From positions 3,410,001-3,474,000 of the forward strand of contig OZ014416.1 of NCBI GenBank assembly GCA_963965975.1: DNA of 64,000 nt. Direction: 5' to 3'. Position numbers and translations under genes: made by a program. Source of the stretch: Xestospongia bergquistia. Lineage: Eukaryota; Porifera; Demospongiae; Haplosclerida; Petrosiidae. The stretch's first letter is position 1; the number at the start of each line of letters is the position of its first letter. A model generated the notes under the pieces. That model worked only from the letters and a program-made list of their open reading frames with translations, was not told the DNA's origin and searched no databases. This document shows, piece by piece, positions 48,730 to 62,519 of the stretch.

Positions 48730-51700
48730 GGACTTTATGGCACTAACTAAATAAACAGCTATTAACAGTTTAGTAAGTTAGTTAGCATTAACGCTCTAAA
48801 GTCTTTATGTTAAAGACTTTAGAATGTTTAGACTATTGAGAGAAGTTTAAAAAGTAAACTGCTCAGTCTGAAGGACATTATGGCACTAACTAAATAAACA
48901 GCTATTAACAGTTTAGTAAGTTAGTTTGCATTAACGCAATAAAGTCTTTAAGTTAAAGACTTTAGCAGGTATAGACTATTGAGAGAATTTTATAAAGTAA
49001 ACTGCTCAGTCTAAAGGACTTTTTGGCACTATCTAAATAAACAGCTATTAACAGTTTAGTAAGTTAGTTTGCATTAACGCTCTAAAGTCTTTAAGTTAAG
49101 GACTTTAGAAGGTTTAGACTATTGAGAGAAGTTTATAAAGTAAACTGCTCAGTCTAAAGGACTTTATGGCACTAACTATATAAACAGCTATTAACAGTTT
49201 AGTAAGTTAGTTTGCATTAACGCTCTAAAGTCTTTATGTTAAAGACTTTAGAAGGTTTAGACCATTGAGAGAAGTTTATAAAGTAAACTGCTCAGTCTAA
49301 AGGACTTTTTGGCACTAACTAAATAAACAGCTATTAACAGTTTAGCAAGTTTGTTTGCATTAACGCTCTAAAGTCTTTAAATTAACGACTTTAGAAGGTT
49401 TTGACTATATAAAGAAGTTTATAAAGTAAACTGCTCAGTCTAAAGGACTTTATGGCACTAACTAAATAAACAGCTATTAACAGTTTAGTGAGTTAGTTTG
49501 CATTAACGCTCTAAAGTCTTTAAGTTAAAGACTTTAGTAGGTTTAGACTATTGAGAGATGTTTATAAAGTAAACTGCTCAGTCTAAAGGACTTTATGGCA
49601 CTAACTAAGTAAACAACTATTAACAGTTTAGTAAGTTAGTTTGCGTTAACGCTCTAAAGTCTTTAAGTTAAAGACTTTAGAAGGTTTAGACTATTGAGAG
49701 ATGTTTATAAAGTAAACTGCTCCGTCTAAAGGACTTTATGGCACTAACTAAATAAACAGCTATTAACAATTTAGCAAGTTTGTTTGCATTAACGCTCTAA
49801 AGTCTTTAAAGTAATGACTTTAGAAGGTTTAGACTGTATAAAGAAGTTTATAAAGTAAACTGCTCAGTCTAAAGGACTTTATGGCACTAACTAATTAAAC
49901 AGCTATTAACAGTTTAGTAAGTTAGTTTGCATTAACGCTCTAAAGTCTTTAAGTTAAAGACTTTAGTAGGTTTAGACTATTGAGAGAAGTTTATAAAGTA
50001 AACTGCTCAGTCTAAAGGACTTTATGGCACTAAGTAAGTAAACAGCTATTAACAGTTTAGTAAGTTAGTTTGCATTAACGCTCTAAAGTCTTTAAGTTAA
50101 AGACTTTAGAAGGTTTAGACTATTGAGAGAAGTTTATAAAGTAAACTGCTCAGTCAAAAGGACTTTATGGCACTAAGTAAATAAACAGCTATTAACAGTT
50201 TAGTAAGTTAGTTTGCATTAACGCTCTAAAGTCTTTAACTTAAAGAGTTTGGAAGGTTCAGACTATTCAGAAAAGTTTATAAAGTAAACTGCTCAGTCTA
50301 AAGGACATTATGGCACTAACTAAATAAACAGCTATTAACAGTTTAGTAAGTTAGTTAGCATTAATGCTCTAAAGTCTTTATGTTAAAGACTTTAGAATGT
50401 TTAGACTATTGAGAGAAGTTTAAAAAGTAAACTGCTCTGTCTGAAGGACATTATGGCACTAACTAAATAAACAGCTATTAATAGTTTAGTAAATTAGTTT
50501 GCATTAACGCAATAAAGTCTTTAAGTTAAAGACTTTAGCAGGTATAGACTATTGAGAGAATTTTATAAAGTAAACTGCTCAGTCTAAAGGACTTTTTGGC
50601 ACTATCTAAATAAACAGCTATTAACAGTTTAGTAAGTTAGTTTGCATTAACGCTCTAAAGTCTTTAAGTTAAGGACTTTAGAAGGTTTAGACTATTGAGA
50701 GAAGTTTATAAAGCAAACTGCTCAGTCTAAAGGACTTTATGGCACTAACTATATAAACAGCTATTAACAGTTTAGTAAGTTAGTTTGCATTAACGCTCTA
50801 AAGTCTTTATGTTAAAGACTTTAGAAGGTTTAGACCATTGAGAGAAGTTTATAAAGTAAACTGCTCAGTCTAAAGGACTTTTTGGCACTAACTAAATAAA
50901 CAGCTATTAACACTTTAGCAAGTTTGTTTGCATTAACGCTCTAAAGTCTTTAAATTAACGACTTTAGAAGGCTTTGACTATATAAAGAAGTTTATAAAGT
51001 AAACTGCTCAGTCTAAAGGACTTTATGGCACTAACTAAATAAACAGCTATTAACAGTTTAGTGAGTTAGTTTGCATTAACGCTCTAAAGTCTTTAAGTTA
51101 AAGACTTTAGTAGGTTTAGACTATGGAGAGATGTTTATAAAGTAAACTGCTCAGTCTAAAGGACTTTATGGCACTAACTAAGTAAACAACTATTAACAGT
51201 TTAGTAAGTTAGTTTGCGTTAACGCTCTAAAGTCTTTAAGTTAAAGACTTTAGAAGGTTTAGACTATTGAGAGATGTTTATAAAGTAAACTGCTCCGTCT
51301 AAAGGACTTTATGGCACTAACTAAATAAACAGCTATTAACAATTTAGCAAGTTTGTTTGCATTAACGCTCTAAAGTCTTTAAATTAATGACTTTAGAAGG
51401 TTTAGACTGTATAAAGAACTTTATGAAGTAAACTGCTCAGTCTAAAGGACTTTATGGCACTAACTAATTAAACAGCTATTAACATTTTAGTAAGTTAGTT
51501 TGCATTAACGCTCTAAAGTCTTTAAGTTAAAGACTTTAGTAGGTTTAGACTATTGAGAGAAGTTTATAAAGTAAACTCCTCAGTCTAAAGGACTTTATGG
51601 CACTAAGTAAGTAAAAAGCCATTAACAGTTTAGTAAGTTAGTTTGCATTAACGCTCTAAAGTCTTTAAGTTAAAGACTTTAGAAGGTTTAGACTATTGAG

Positions 51701-51870
51701 AGAAGTTTATAAAGTAAACTGCTCAGTCAAAAGGACTTTATGGCACTAAGTAAATAAACAGCTATTAACAGTTTAGTAAGTTAGTTTGCATTAACGCTCT
51801 AAAGTCTTTAACTTAAAGAGTGTGGAAGGTTTAGACTATTCAGAGTAGTTTATAAAGTAAACTGCTCAGT
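48730..51870. repeat. 11-monomer higher-order repeat (1,573 bp), 2 copies
   Basis: GTTAGCATTAA with GTTTAAAAAGTAAACTGCTC and a GTCTGAAGGACATTATGG tail occurs at 48781 and 50354. The order of all intervening variant monomers is preserved, including the GGTTTTGACTATATAAAG / GGCTTTGACTATATAAAG pair. Confidence 0.9.
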
Positions 51871-54800
51871 CTAAAGGACTTTATGGCACTAACTAAATAA
51901 ACAGCTATTAACAGTTTAGTAAGATTGTTTGCATTAACGCTCTAAAGTCTTTATGTTAAAGACTTTTGAAGGTTTAGACTATTTAAAGGAGTTTATAAAG
52001 TAAACTGCTCAGTCTAAAGGACTTTCTGGCACTAACTAAATAAACAGCTATTAACAGTTTAGTAAGTTAGTTTGCATTAACGCTCTAAATTCTTTAATTT
52101 AAAGACTTCAGAAGATTTAGACTATTGAGAGATGTTTATAAAGTAAACTGCTCAGTCTAAAGGACTTTATGGCACTAAATAAATAAACAGCTATTAACAT
52201 TTTAGTAAGTTTGTTTGCGTTAACGCTCTAAAGTCTTTAAGCTAAAGACTTTAGAAGGTTTAGACCATTGAGAAAAGTTTATAAAGTAAACTGCTCAGTC
52301 TAAAGGACTTTATGGCACTAACTAAATAAACAGCTATTAACAGTTTAGTAAGATTGTTTGCATTAACACTATAAAGTCTTTAAGTTAAAGACTTTGAAGG
52401 ATTAGACTATTTAAAGGAGTTTATAAAGTAAACTGCTCAGTCTAAAGGACATTATTGCTCTAACTAAATAAACAGCTATTAACAGTTTAGTAAGTTAGTT
52501 TGCATTAACGCTATAAAGTCTTTAAGTTAAAGACTTTAGAAGGTTTACTCTATTGAGAGAAGTTTATAATGTAAACTGCTCAGTCTAAAGGACTTTATGG
52601 CACTAACAAAGTAAACAGCTATTAACAGTTTAGTAAGTTTGTTTGCATTAACGCTCTAAAGTCTTTAAGTTAAAGACTTTAGAAGGTTTAGACTATTGAG
52701 AGAAGTTTATAAAGTAAACTGCTTAGTCTAAAGGACTTTATGGCACTAACTAAATAAACAGCTATTAACAGTTTAGTAAGTTAGTTTGCATTAATGCTCT
52801 AAAGTCTTATCTTAAAGACTTTAGAAGGTTTAGACTATTGAGAGAATTTTATAAAGTAAACTGCTCAGTCTAAAGGACTTTATGGAACTAACTAAATATA
52901 CAGCTATTAACAGTTTAGTAAGTTAGTTTGCATTAACGCTCTAAAGTCTTTAAGCTAAAGACTTTAGAAGGTATAGACTATTGAGAGAATTTTATAAAGT
53001 AAACTGCTCAGTCTAAAGGACTTTTTGGCACTATCTAAATAAACAGCTATTAACAGTTTAGTAAGTTAGTTTGCATTAAAACTCTAAAGTCTTTAAGTTA
53101 AGGACTTTAGAAGGTTTAGACTATTGAGAGAAGTTTATAAAGTAAACTGCTCAGTCTAAAGGACTTTATGGCACTAACTATATAAACAGCTATTAACAGT
53201 TTAGTAAGTTAGTTTGCATTAACGCTCTAAAGTCTTTAAGTTAAAGACTTTAGAAGGTTTAGACTATTGAGAGAGTTTATAAAGGAAACTGCTTAGTCTA
53301 AAGGACTTTATGGCACTAACTAAATAAACAGCTATTAACAGTTTAGTAAGTTTGTTTGCATTAACGCTCTAAAGTCTTTAAGTTAAAGACTTTCGAAAGT
53401 TTAGACTATTCAGAGAAGTTTATAAAGTAAACTCCTTAGTCTAAAGGACTTTATGGCACTAACTAAACAAAAAGCTATTAACAGTTTCGTAAGTTAGTTT
53501 GCATTAACGCTCTAAAGTCTTTAACTTAAAGACTTTAGAAGGTTTAGACTATTCAGAGAAGTTTATAAAGTAAACTGCTCAATCTAAAGGACTTTATGGC
53601 ACTAACTAAATAAACAGCTATAAAGAGTTTAGTAAGATTGTTTGCATTAACGCTCTAAACTCTTTATGTTAAAGCCTTTTGAAGGTTTAGACTATTTAAA
53701 GGAGTTTATAAAGGACACTGCTCAGTCTAAAGGACTTTCTGGCACTATCTGAATAAACAGCTATTAACAGTTTAGTAAGTTAGTTTGCATTAACGCTCTA
53801 AATTCTTTAATTTAAAGACTTCAGAAGATTTAGACTATTGAGAGAAGTTTTTAAAGTAAACTGCTCAGTGTAAAGGATTTTATGGCACTTACTAAATAAA
53901 CAGCTATTAACAGTTTAGTAAGATTGTTTGCATTAACGCTCTAAAGTCTTTAAGTTAAAGACTTTTGAAGGTTTAGACTATTTAAAGGAGTTTATAAAGT
54001 AAACTGCTCAGTCTAAAGGGCTTTATGGCACTAACTAAATAAACAGCTATTAACAGTTTAGTAAGTTAGTTTGCTTTAACGTTCTAAATTCTTTAATTTA
54101 AAGACTTCAAAAGATTTAGTCTATTGAGAGAAGTTTATAAAGTAAACTGCTCAGTCTAAAGGACTTTATGGCACTAACTAAATAAGCAGCTATTAACAGT
54201 TTAGTTAGTTAGTTTGCATTAACGCTCTAAAGTCTTTAAGTTAAAGACTTTAGAAGGTTTAGACTATTGGGAGAAGTTTATAAAGTAAACTGCTCAGTCT
54301 AAAGGACTTTATGGCACTAACTCAATAAACAGCTATTAACAGTTAAGTAGGTTAGCTTGTGTTAACGCTATAAAGTCTTTGAGTTAAAGACTTTAGAATG
54401 TTTAGACTATTGAGAGAAGTTTATAAAGTAAACTGCTCAGTCTAAAGGACTTTAAGGCACAAACTAAATAAACAGCTATTAACAGTTTAGTAAGTTAGTT
54501 TGCATTAACGCTCTAAAGTCTTTAAGTTAAAGACTTTAGAATGTTTCGACTATTCAGAGAGGTTTATAAAGTAAACTGCTCAGTCTAAAAAACTCTTTGG
54601 CACTAACTAAGTGAACAGCTATTAACAGTTTAGTAAGTTAGTTTGCATTAACGCTCTAAAGTCTTTAAAATAAAGACTTTAGAAGGTTTGACTATTCAGA
54701 GAAGTTTATAAAGTAAACTGCTCAGTCTAAAGGACTTTATGGCACTAACTAAATAAACAGCTATTAACAGTTTAGTAAGTTAGTTTGCATTAACGCTCTA

Positions 54801-55249
54801 AAGTCTTTAAGTTAAAGACTTTAGAAGATTAAGACTATTGAGAGAAGTTTATAAAGTAAACTGTTTAGTCTAAAGGACTTTATGGCACTAACTAAGTAAA
54901 CAGCTATTAACAGTTTTGTAAGGTAGTTTGCATTAACGCTATAAAGTCTTTATGTTAAAGACTTCAGAATGTTTAGACTATTGAGAGAAGTTTATAAAGT
55001 AAACTGCTCAGTCTAAAGGACTTTATGGCACTAACTAAATAAACAGCTATTAACAGTTTAGCAAGTTATTTGGCGTTAGCGCTCTAAAGTCTTTAAGTTA
55101 AAGACTTTAGAAGGTTTAGACTATTGAGAGTGTTTATAAAGTAAACTGCTTAGTCTAAAGGACTTTATGGCACTAACTAAATAAAGAGCTATTAACAGTT
55201 CAGAAAGTTAGTTTGCATTAACGCTCTAAACTCTTTAAGTTAAAGACTT

Positions 55250-56110
55250 TAGAAGGTTTAGACAATTGAGAGAAGTTTAAAAAGTAAACTGCTTAGTTTA
55301 AAGGACTTTATGGCACTAATTAAATAAACAGCTATTAACAGTTTAGTAGTTAGTTTGCATTAACGCTATAAAGTCATTAAGTTAAAGACTTTAGAAGGTT
55401 TAGACTATTGAGAGAAGTTTATAAAGTAAACTGCTCAGTCTAAAGGACTTTATGGCACTAACTAAGTAAACAGCTATTAACAGTTTAGTAAGTTAGTTTG
55501 CATTAACGCTCTAAAGTCTTTAAGATAAAGACTTTAGAAGGTTTAGACTATTGAGAGAAGTTTATAAAGTAAACTGCTCAGTCTAAAGGACTTTATGGCA
55601 CTAATTAAATAAACCGCTATTAACAGTTTAGTAAGTTAGTTTGCATTAACTCTCTAAAGTCTTTAAGTTAAAGACTTTAGAAGGTTTAGAGAATTGAGAG
55701 AAGTTTAAAAAGTAAACTGCTTAGTTTAAAGGACTTTATGGCACTAATTAAATAAACAGCTATTAACAGTTTAGTAGTTAGTTTGCATTAACGCTATAAA
55801 GTCATTAAGTTAAAGACTTTAGAAGGTTTAGACTATTGAGAGAAGTTTATAAAGTAAACTGCTCAGTCTAAAGGACTTTATGGCACTAACTAAGTAAACA
55901 GCTATTAACAGTTTAGTAAGTTAGTTTGCATTAACGCTCTAAAGTCTTTAAGATAAAGACTTTAGAAGGTTTAGACTATTGAGAGAAGTTTATAAAGTAA
56001 ACTGCTCAGTCTAAAGGACTTTATGGCACTAATTAAATAAACCGCTATTAACAGTTTAGTAAGTTAGTTTGCATTAACTCTCTAAAGTCTTTAAGTTAAA
56101 CACTTTAGAA
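55250..56110. repeat. 3-monomer higher-order repeat (428 bp)
   Basis: AATTGAGAGAAGTTTAAAAAG with GCTTAGTTTAAAGG occurs at 55264 and 55692. Both are followed by the 142-bp AGTTTAGTAGTTAG monomer, AAAGTCATTAAG, and AAACCGCTATTAAC in the same order. Confidence 0.88.
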
Positions 56111-58130
56111 GGTTCAGAGAAGTTTATAAAGTAAACTGCTTAGTCTAAATGACTTTATGGCACTAACTAAATAAACAGCTATTAACAGTTTAGTAAGTTT
56201 GTTTGCATTAACGCTCTAAAGTCTTTAAGTTAAACACTTTAGAAGGTTTAGACTATTAAGAGAAGTTTATAAAGTAAACTGCTTAGACTAAAGGACACTA
56301 TAGCACTAATTAAGTAAAGAGCTATTAACAGTTTAGTAAGTTAGTTTGCATTAACGATCTAAAGTCTTTAAGATAAAGACTTTAGAAGGTTTAGACTATT
56401 GAGAGAAGTTTATAAAGTAAACTGCTAAGTCTAAAGGACTTTATGGCACTAACTAAGTAAACAGCTATTAACAGTTTATTAAGTTAGTTTGCACTAACGC
56501 TCTAAAGTCTTTAAGTTAAAGACTTTAGAAGGTTTAGACTATTGATAGAAGTTTATAAAGTAAACTGCTCAGTCTAAAGGACTTTATGGCACTAACTAAG
56601 TAAACAGCTATTAACAGTTTAGTAAGTTAGTTTGCATTAACGCTCTAAAATCTTTAAGTTAAAGACTTTAGAAGGGTTAGACTATTAAGAGAAGTTTATA
56701 AAGTAAACTGCTAAGTATAAAGGACTTTATGGCACTAACTAAATAAGCAGCTATTAACAGTTTAGTAAGTTAGTTTGCATTAACGCTCTAATGTCTTTAA
56801 GATAAAGACTTTAGAATATTTAGGCTATTGAGAGAAGTTTATAAAGTAAACTGTTCAGTCTAAAGGACTTTATGGCACTAACTAAATAAACAGCTATTAA
56901 CAGTTTAGTAAGTTAGTTTGCATTAACGCTCTAAAGTCTTTAAGTTAAAGACTTTAGAAGGTTTAGACTATTGAGAAAAGGTTATAAAGTAAACTGCTCA
57001 GTCTAAAGGACTTTATGGCACTAACTAAATAAACAGCTATTAACAGTTTAGTAAGTTGGTTTGCATTAACGCAATAAGGTCTTTAAGTTAAAGACTTTAG
57101 TAGGTATAGACTATTAAAAGAAGTTTATAAAGTAAACTGCTCAGTCTAAAGGACTTTTTGCTACGAACTAAATAAACAGCTATAAACAGTTTAGTAAGTT
57201 AGTTTGCGTTAACGCTCTAAAGTCTTTAAGAAAAGACTTTAGAAGGTTTAGGCTATTGAGAGAAGTTTATAAAGTAAACTGTTCAGTTTAAACGACTTTA
57301 TGGCACTAACTAAATAAACAGCTATTAACAGTTTAGTAAGTTAGTTTGCATTAACGCTCTAAAGTCTTTAAGTTAAAGACTTTAGAAGGTTTGGACTATG
57401 GAGACAAGTTTATAAAGTAAACTGCTCAGTCTAAAGGACTTTATAGCACTAACTAGATAAACAGCTATGAACAGTTTAGTAAGTTAGTTTGCATTAACGC
57501 TGTAAAGTCTTTCAGTTAAAGACTTTAGAAGGTTTAGACTATTGAGAGAAGTTTAAAAAGTAAACTGCTAAGTCTAAAGGACTTTATGGCACTAACTAAA
57601 TAAACAGCTATTAACAGTTTAGTAAGTTAGTTTGCATTAACGCTCTAAAGTCTTTAAGTTAAAGACTTTAGAAGGTTTAGACTATTGAGAAAAGTTTATA
57701 AAGTAAACTGCTCAGTCTAAAGGACTTTATGGCATTAACTAAATAAACAGCTATTAACAGTTTAGTAAGTTAGTTTGCATTAACGCAATAAGGTCTTTAA
57801 GTTAAAGACTTTAGTAGGTATAGACTATTGAGAGAAGTTTATAAAGTAAACTGCTCAGTCTAAAGGACTTTTTGCTACTAACTAAATAAACAGCTATAAA
57901 CAGTTTAGTGAGTTAGTTTGCATTAACGCTCTAAAGTCTTTAAGTGAAAGACTTCAGAAGGTTTAGACTATTGACAGAAGTTTATAAAGTAAACCGCTTA
58001 GTCTAAAGGACTTTATGGCACTAACTAAATAAACAGCTATTAACAGTTTAGTAAGTTAGTTTGCATTAACGCTCTAAAGTCTTTAAGTTAAAGACTTTAG
58101 AAGGTTTAGACTATTCAGAGAAGTTTATAA

Positions 58131-61100
58131 AGTAAACTGCTCAGTCTAAAGGACTCTATGGCACTAACTAAGTGAACAGCTATTAACAGTTTAGTAAGTT
58201 AGTTTGCATTAACGCTCTAAAGTCTTTAAAATAAAGACTTTAGAAGGTTTAGACTATTCAGAGAAGTTTATAAAGTAAAATGCTAAGTCTAAAGGACTTT
58301 ATGGCTCTAACTAAATAAACAGCTATTAACGGTTTAGTAAGTTAGTTTGCATTAACGCTCTAAAGTCTTTAAGTTAAAGACTTTAGAAGATTAAGACTAT
58401 TGAGAGAAGTTTATAAAGTAAACTGTTTAGTCTAAAGGACTTTATGGCACTAACTAACTAAACAGCTATTAACAGTTTAGTAAGTTAGTTTGCATTAACG
58501 CTATAAAGTCTTTATGTTAAAGACTTCAGAAGGTTTAGACTATTGAGAGAAGTTTATAAAGTAAACTGCTCAGTCTAAAGGACTTTATCGCACTAACTAA
58601 ATAAACAGCTATTAACAGTTTAGTAAGTTAGTTTGCATTAGCGCTCTAAAGTCTTTAAGTTAAAGACTTTAGAAGGTTTAGACTATTGAGAGAGTTTATA
58701 AAGTAAACGGCTTAGTCTAAAGGACTTTATGGCACTAACTAAATAAACAGCTGTTTACAGTTTAGTAAGTTAGTTTGCATTAACGCTCTAAAGTCTTTAA
58801 GTTAAAGACTTTAGAAGGTTTAGACTATTCAGAGGAGTTTACAAAGTAAACTGCTTAGTCTAAAGGACTTTATGGCACTAACTAAATAAACAGCTATTAA
58901 CAGTTTAGTAAGTTAGTTTGCGTTAACGCTCTAAACTCTTTAAGTTAAAGACTTTAGAAGCTTTAGAGTATTCAGAGAAGTTTAGAAAGTAAACTGCTCA
59001 GTCTAAAGGACTTTATGGCACTAACTAAATAAACAGCTATTAACAGTTTAGTAAGTTAGTTTGCATTATCGCAATAAAGTCTTTAAGTTAAAGACTTTAG
59101 TAGGTATAGACTATTGAGAGAAGTTTATAAAGTAAACTGCTAAGTCTAAAGGACTTTTTGCTACTAACTACATAAAGAGCTATTAACAGTTTAGTAAGTT
59201 AGTTTGCATTAACGCTCTAAAGTCTTTAAGTTAAAGACTTCAGAAGTTTAGACTATTCAGAAAAGTTTATAAAGTAAACTGCTCAGTCTAAAGGACTTTA
59301 TGGCACTAACTAAGTAAACAGCTATTAACAGTTTAGTAAGTTAGTTTGCATTAACGCTCTAATGTCTTTAAGATAAAGACTTTAGAATGTTTAGGCTATT
59401 GAGAGAAGTTTATAAAGTAAACTGTTCAGTGTAAAGGACTTTATGGCACTAACTAAATAAACAGCTATTAACAGTTTAGTAAGTTAGTTTGCATTAACGC
59501 TCTAAAGTCTTTAAGTTAAAGACTTTAGAAGGTTTAGACTATTAAGAGAAGTTTATAAAGTGAACTGCTCAGTCTAAAGGACTTTATGGCACTAACTAAA
59601 TAAACAGCTATTAACAGTTTAGTAAGTTAGTTTGCATTAACGCTCAGAAGTCTTTAAGTTAAAGACGTTAGAAGGTTTAGACTATTGAGAAAAGTTTATA
59701 AAGTAAACTGCTCAGTCTAAAGGACTTTATGGCACTAACTAAATATACAGCTATTAACATTTTAGTAAGTTAGTTTGCATTAACGCTCTAAAGTCTTTAA
59801 GTTAAAGACTTTAGAAGGTTTAGACTATTCAGAGAAGTTTATAAAGTAAACTGCTCAGTCTAAAGGACTCTATGGCACTAACTAAGTGAACAGCTATTAA
59901 CAGTTTAGTAAGTTAGTTTGCATTAACGCTCTAAAGTCTTTAAAATAAAGACTTTAGAAGGTTTAGACTATTCAGAGAAGTTTATAAAGTAAAATGCTAA
60001 GTCTAAAGGACTTTATGGCTCTAACTAAATAAACAGCTATTAACGGTTTAGTAAGTTAGTTTGCATTAACGCTCTAAAGTCTTTAAGTTAAAGACTTTAG
60101 AAGATTAAGACTATTGAGAGAAGTTTATAAAGTAAACTGTTTAGTCTAAAGGACTTTATGGCACTAACTAAGTAAACAGCTATTAACAGTTTAGTAAGTT
60201 AGTTTGCATTAACGCTATAAAGTCTTTATGTTAAAGACTTCAGAAGGTTTAGACTATTGAGAGAAGTTTATAAAGTAAACTGCTCAGTCTAAAGGACTTT
60301 ATCGCACTAACTAAATAAACAGCTATTAACAGTTTAGTAAGTTAGTTTGCATTAGCGCTCTAAAGTCTTTAAGTTAAAGACTTTAGAAGGTTTAGACTAT
60401 TGAGAGAGTTTATAAAGTAAACGGCTTAGTCTAAAGGACTTTATGGCACTAACTAAATAAACAGCTGTTTACAGTTTAGTAAGTTAGTTTGCATTAACGC
60501 TCTAAAGTCTTTAAGTTAAAGACTTTAGAAGGTTTAGACTATTCAGAGGAGTTTACAGAGTAAACTGCTTAGTCTAAAGGACTTTATGGCACTAACTAAA
60601 TAAACAGCTATTAACAGTTTAGTAAGTTAGTTTGCGTTAACGCTCTAAACTCTTTAAGTTAAAGACTTTAGAAGCTTTAGAGTATTCAGAGAAGTTTAGA
60701 AAGTAAACTGCTCAGTCTAAAGGACTTTATGGCACTAACTAAATAAACAGCTATTAACAGTTTAGTAAGTTAGTTTGCATTATCGCAATAAAGTCTTTAA
60801 GTTAAAGACTTTAGTAGGTATAGACTATTGAGAGAAGTTTATAAAGTAAACTGCTAAGTCTAAAGGACTTTTTGCTACTAACTACATAAAGAGCTATTAA
60901 CAGTTTAGTAAGTTAGTTTGCATTAACGCTCTAAAGTCTTTAAGTTAAAGACTTCAGAAGTTTAGACTATTCAGAAAAGTTTATAAAGTAAACTGCTCAG
61001 TCTAAAGGACTTTATGGCACTAACTAAGTAAACAGCTATTAACAGTTTAGTAAGTTAGTTTGCATTAACGCTCTAATGTCTTTAAGATAAAAACTTTAGA

Positions 61101-61558
61101 ATGTTTAGGCTATTGAGAGAAGTTTATAAAGTAAACTGTTCAGTGTAAAGGACTTTATGGCACTAACTAAATAAACAGCTATTAACAGTTTAGTAAGTTA
61201 GTTTGCATTAACGCTCTAAAGTCTTTAAGTTAAAGACTTTAGAAGGTTTAGACTATTAAGAGAAGTTTATAAAGTGAACTGCTCAGTCTAAAGGACTTTA
61301 TGGCACTAACTAAATAAACAGCTATTAACAGTTTAGTAAGTTAGTTTGCATTAACGCTCAGAAGTCTTTAAGTTAAAGACGTTAGAAGGTTTAGACTATT
61401 GAGAAAAGTTTATAAAGTAAACTGCTCAGTCTAAAGGACTTTATGGCACTAACTAAATATACAGCTATTAACATTTTAGTAAGTTAGTTTGCATTAACGC
61501 TCTAAAGTCTTTAAGTTAAAGACTTTAGAAGGTTTAGACTATTCAGAGAAGTTTATAA
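58131..61558. repeat. 12-monomer higher-order repeat (1,714 bp), 2 copies
   Basis: GTAAAATGCTAAGTCTAAAG occurs at 58275 and 59989. The downstream variants follow in the same order: AACGGTTTAG, AAACTGTTTAGTC, TTTATCGCACTAAC, AAACGGCTTAG, CAGCTGTTTACAG, AAGCTTTAGAGTATTCAG and TTTTTGCTACTAACTACAT. Only a few differences separate the copies, so this is one of the youngest blocks. Confidence 0.92.
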
Positions 61559-62519
61559 AGTAAATTGCTTAGTCTAAGGGACTTTATTGCACTAACTAAA
61601 TAAACAGCTATTAACAGTTTAGTAAGTTAGTTTGCATTAACGCTATAAAGTGTTTAAGTTAAAGACTTTAGAAGGTTTAGACTATTGAGAGAAGTTTATA
61701 AAGTAAACTTCTTAGTCTAAAGGACTTTATGGCACTAATTAAGTAAACAGCTATTAACAGTTTAGTAAGTTAGTTTGCATTAACGCTCTAAAGTCTTTAA
61801 GATAAAGAGTTTAGAAGGTTTAGATTATTGAGAGAAGTTTATAAAGTAAACTGCTTAGTCTAAAGGACTTTATGGCACTAACGAAGTAAACAGCTATTAA
61901 CAGTTTAGTAAGTTAGTTTGCATTAACGCTCTAAAGTCTTTAAGATAAAGACTTTAGAAAGTTTAGACTATTAATAGAAGTTTTTAAAGTAAACTGCTAA
62001 GTCTAAAGGACTTTATGGCACTAACTAAATAAGCAGCTATTAACAGTTTAGTAAGTTCGTTTCCATTAACGCTCTAAAGTCTTTAAGTTAAAGACTTTAG
62101 AAGGTTTAGACTATTGAGAAAAGGTTATAAAGTAAACTGCTAAGTCTAAAGGACTTTACGGCACTAACTAAATAAACAGCTATTAACAGTTTAGTAAGTT
62201 AGTTTGCATTAACGCAATAAAGTCTTTAAGTTAAAGACTTTAGTAGGTATAGACTATTCAGAAGAGTTTATAAAGTAAACTGCTCAGTCTAAAGGACTTT
62301 ATGGCACTAACTATTTAAACAGCTATTAACAGTTTAGTAAGTTAGTTTGCATTAACGCTCTAATGTCTTTAAGATAAAGACTTTAGAATGTTTAGTCTAT
62401 TGAGAGAAGTTTATAAAGTAAACTGTTCAGTGTAAAGGACTTTATGGCACTAACTAAATAAACAGCTATTAACAGTTTAGTAAGTTAGTTTGCATTAACG
62501 CTCTAAAGTCTTTAAGTTA

